DNA from: Ardenticatenaceae bacterium
Lineage (GTDB): Bacteria; Chloroflexota; Anaerolineae; Promineifilales; Promineifilaceae
Direction of reading: 5' to 3'
NCBI GenBank assembly: GCA_020634565.1
Contig: JACKBN010000027.1
Coordinates: 1-23,966 of the forward strand
Length of the DNA stretch: 23,966 bases
A model generated the notes under the pieces. It was not told where the DNA came from, made no database searches, and saw nothing but the letters and a program-made list of their open reading frames with translations. Positions 22,788 through 23,966 of this stretch are shown here, one piece after another (within the stretch, counting starts at the first letter, position 1; each line of letters begins with the position of its first letter). The position numbers were made by a program, and so were the translations under genes.

Positions 22788-23939
22788 ATGAAAAAATGGA
22801 TATGGAGTTTGCTTCTTGTGTTGCTGTTGGCCGCCTGTGGCGGTGGCCCCGCGGGTGGACCCAGCGCCGACAGTGAAGAAAGCAGCGACACGGGCAGCGA
22901 TGCCAGCGGTGAAGTACAGCTTGCCGACGAGCTCAGCGTCTACAATTGGGCCGACTATATCGACGAAGAGATGATCACACAGTATGAAGATACCTACGGT
23001 GTGGACATCATCTACGATACCTACGCCTCAAACGAAGATTTGCTGGCCAAGCTCCAAGCAGGCGCGGAAGGGTATGATGTGATTTTCCCGTCAGATTATA
23101 TGGTCTCCATCATGATTGACCTGGACCTTCTGTCGAAGATTGATACGGCCGATTTGCCCAACTTTGCCAACACCGACCCGCAGTTTGTCGGCGCACCGTT
23201 TGACCCCAACAACGAATACTGCGTCCCCTACCAGTGGGGCACCACCGGCATTGGTTACCGGGCCGACGTTGAATTTTTCCAGGAAAATCCGCCGGACAGC
23301 TGGGCTTACGTGTTTGACCCGGCAATGTTGGAGCAATATGCCGACCAGGGTATTAACGTGCTTAACGACCCGCGCGAGCTGCCTGGTTCGGCCCTCATCT
23401 ACCTCGGCTATGATCCAAACACCACCAATCCCGACGAGCTAAATGAAGCCCGCGACGTGATTCTGGCCGCCAAACCGTATTGGAAAACGTTCAACAGCGA
23501 GGATTACGACAACACGCTGCTGATCCCCGGTGAAGTGGCCCTGACCCAAGGCTGGAGCGGCGACGTAGCCAACGCCTACTGGAACACCTACGACGACGAA
23601 ACAGAAGATGGCAACTGGTATTACAGCATTCCCGAGGAAGGCGCAGTGAAGTGGCTGGACAACATCTGCATCACCGCCAGCACGGAACGGTACGAGACGG
23701 CGCTGCACTTCATGAACTACATGATGGATGCCGAAGTCGCTGCGGCTGTGACCAACTTCACCTACTACGCCAGCCCCAACGAAGCTGCCAGAGAGTTTAT
23801 CTTGCCCGAAATTCTGGATGATCAAAGCATCTTCCCGCCACAAGACGTGCAGGACAAGCTGGTCTGGCTGACCGAAGTAGGCGAGGAAGGCTCTTTCTTG
23901 TACGATGAATTGTGGACGGCCGTAAAATCGTCCCAATAA
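22788..23939 (+). CDS. potD: Polyamine-binding lipoprotein PotD
   Basis: This is the extracytoplasmic solute-binding protein of the importer, 383 residues. It begins with a lipoprotein signal: MKKWIWSLL, a hydrophobic core, then lipobox LAAC with Cys17 as the lipidation site. A Gly/Ser/Asp-rich tether (about 18-45) follows. The mature domain starts LSVYNWADYIDEEMITQYED, a hallmark of PotD/PotF proteins. Later motifs are YDVIFPSDYMVSIMI, YCVPYQWGTTGIGYRAD and TQGWSGDVANAYW. Abundant acidic and aromatic residues (for example Trp and Asp in YNWADY, GWSGD) fit polyamine cation binding. GGAGG (22773-22777) lies 10 bases before the ATG. It is the last gene of the operon visible; no terminator is seen before the window ends. 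Confidence 0.95.
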   Translation: MKKWIWSLLLVLLLAACGGGPAGGPSADSEESSDTGSDASGEVQLADELSVYNWADYIDEEMITQYEDTYGVDIIYDTYASNEDLLAKLQAGAEGYDVIFPSDYMVSIMIDLDLLSKIDTADLPNFANTDPQFVGAPFDPNNEYCVPYQWGTTGIGYRADVEFFQENPPDSWAYVFDPAMLEQYADQGINVLNDPRELPGSALIYLGYDPNTTNPDELNEARDVILAAKPYWKTFNSEDYDNTLLIPGEVALTQGWSGDVANAYWNTYDDETEDGNWYYSIPEEGAVKWLDNICITASTERYETALHFMNYMMDAEVAAAVTNFTYYASPNEAAREFILPEILDDQSIFPPQDVQDKLVWLTEVGEEGSFLYDELWTAVKSSQ

Positions 23940-23966
23940 TTTTTGAGTAAACAGTGAAAAGTAAAA

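Larger units (their letters stand above)
1447..23923. repeat. Highly iterated palindrome ACGGCCGT dispersed through the window
   Basis: I counted about 40 exact copies by eye, starting for example at 1447, 2042, 2778, 4906, 4928, 5486, 6055, 6446, 6547, 6829, 7154, 7733, 8204, 8351, 8461, 8558, 8707, 8963, 9785, 9827, 10005, 10328, 10459, 12978, 13617, 13926, 14088, 15356, 16295, 16620, 16874, 17991, 18167, 18242, 18864, 19408, 20638, 21119, 21925 and 23916. Fewer than one is expected for any one 8-mer in 24 kb of even composition. Copies lie in all three codon phases and between genes. The copy at 6829 is the core of a perfect 16-base palindrome (6825-6840). Confidence 0.9.

Noticed and set aside
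1..23966. CRISPR array, tRNA, rRNA, insertion sequence or prophage
   Set aside because: No regularly spaced direct repeats, cloverleaf sequence, transposase or phage motifs were seen on either strand by eye.

Overview
The window looks like part of a chromosome from a Chloroflexota bacterium, probably an Anaerolineae-type lineage. This is inferred from gene content and protein style: PknB-type kinases with outer FGE-sulfatase-like or SH3 domains, TolB-like propellers, a two-part DUF318/TIGR03943 permease, and Pro/Thr-rich linkers. No rRNA or other marker gene is present to confirm it. All genes except two short ones lie on the + strand. I saw no tRNA, rRNA, CRISPR array, insertion sequence or phage gene.

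Region 1 (1-4848) is a phosphate-uptake operon, pstC-pstA-pstB-phoU, closed by a strong hairpin terminator. Its pstA is very unusual. The loop between the first and second membrane helices carries a PstS/SphX-like phosphate-binding domain whose two halves are in swapped order, a circular permutation. This is the strongest candidate for something new here.

Region 2 (4826-9330) holds a DUF318-family permease (CECG motif), its TIGR03943-type partner, and two paralogous membrane-anchored TolB-like beta-propellers. Three of the four carry His/Asp/Glu-rich loops, which suggests a metal-related envelope cassette. Region 3 (9343-11481) has a zinc-dependent HDAC/acetylpolyamine-amidohydrolase-family enzyme and a secreted two-domain rhodanese.

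Region 4 (11482-17693) has two paralogous transmembrane Ser/Thr kinases with different outer domains: SH3-like in the first, and two FGE-sulfatase folds around a beta-sandwich in the second. It ends in a bidirectional terminator. Region 5 (17696-18734) contains two small minus-strand genes, a 61-residue unknown and a DUF7662-like/Xre regulator, separated by a 358-base gap.

Region 6 (18735-23939) begins with a divergent promoter region, followed by an Lrp/AsnC regulator and a complete potABCD-type polyamine ABC transporter operon. PotB has an extra N-terminal membrane module. The deacetylase-family enzyme and the pot operon give the window a polyamine theme.

Across the whole window the 8-base palindrome ACGGCCGT occurs about 40 times, in all three codon phases and between genes. 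This resembles the HIP1 palindrome of cyanobacteria. Several genes without a Shine-Dalgarno sequence have a -10 box 6-8 bases before the ATG, which suggests leaderless transcripts.
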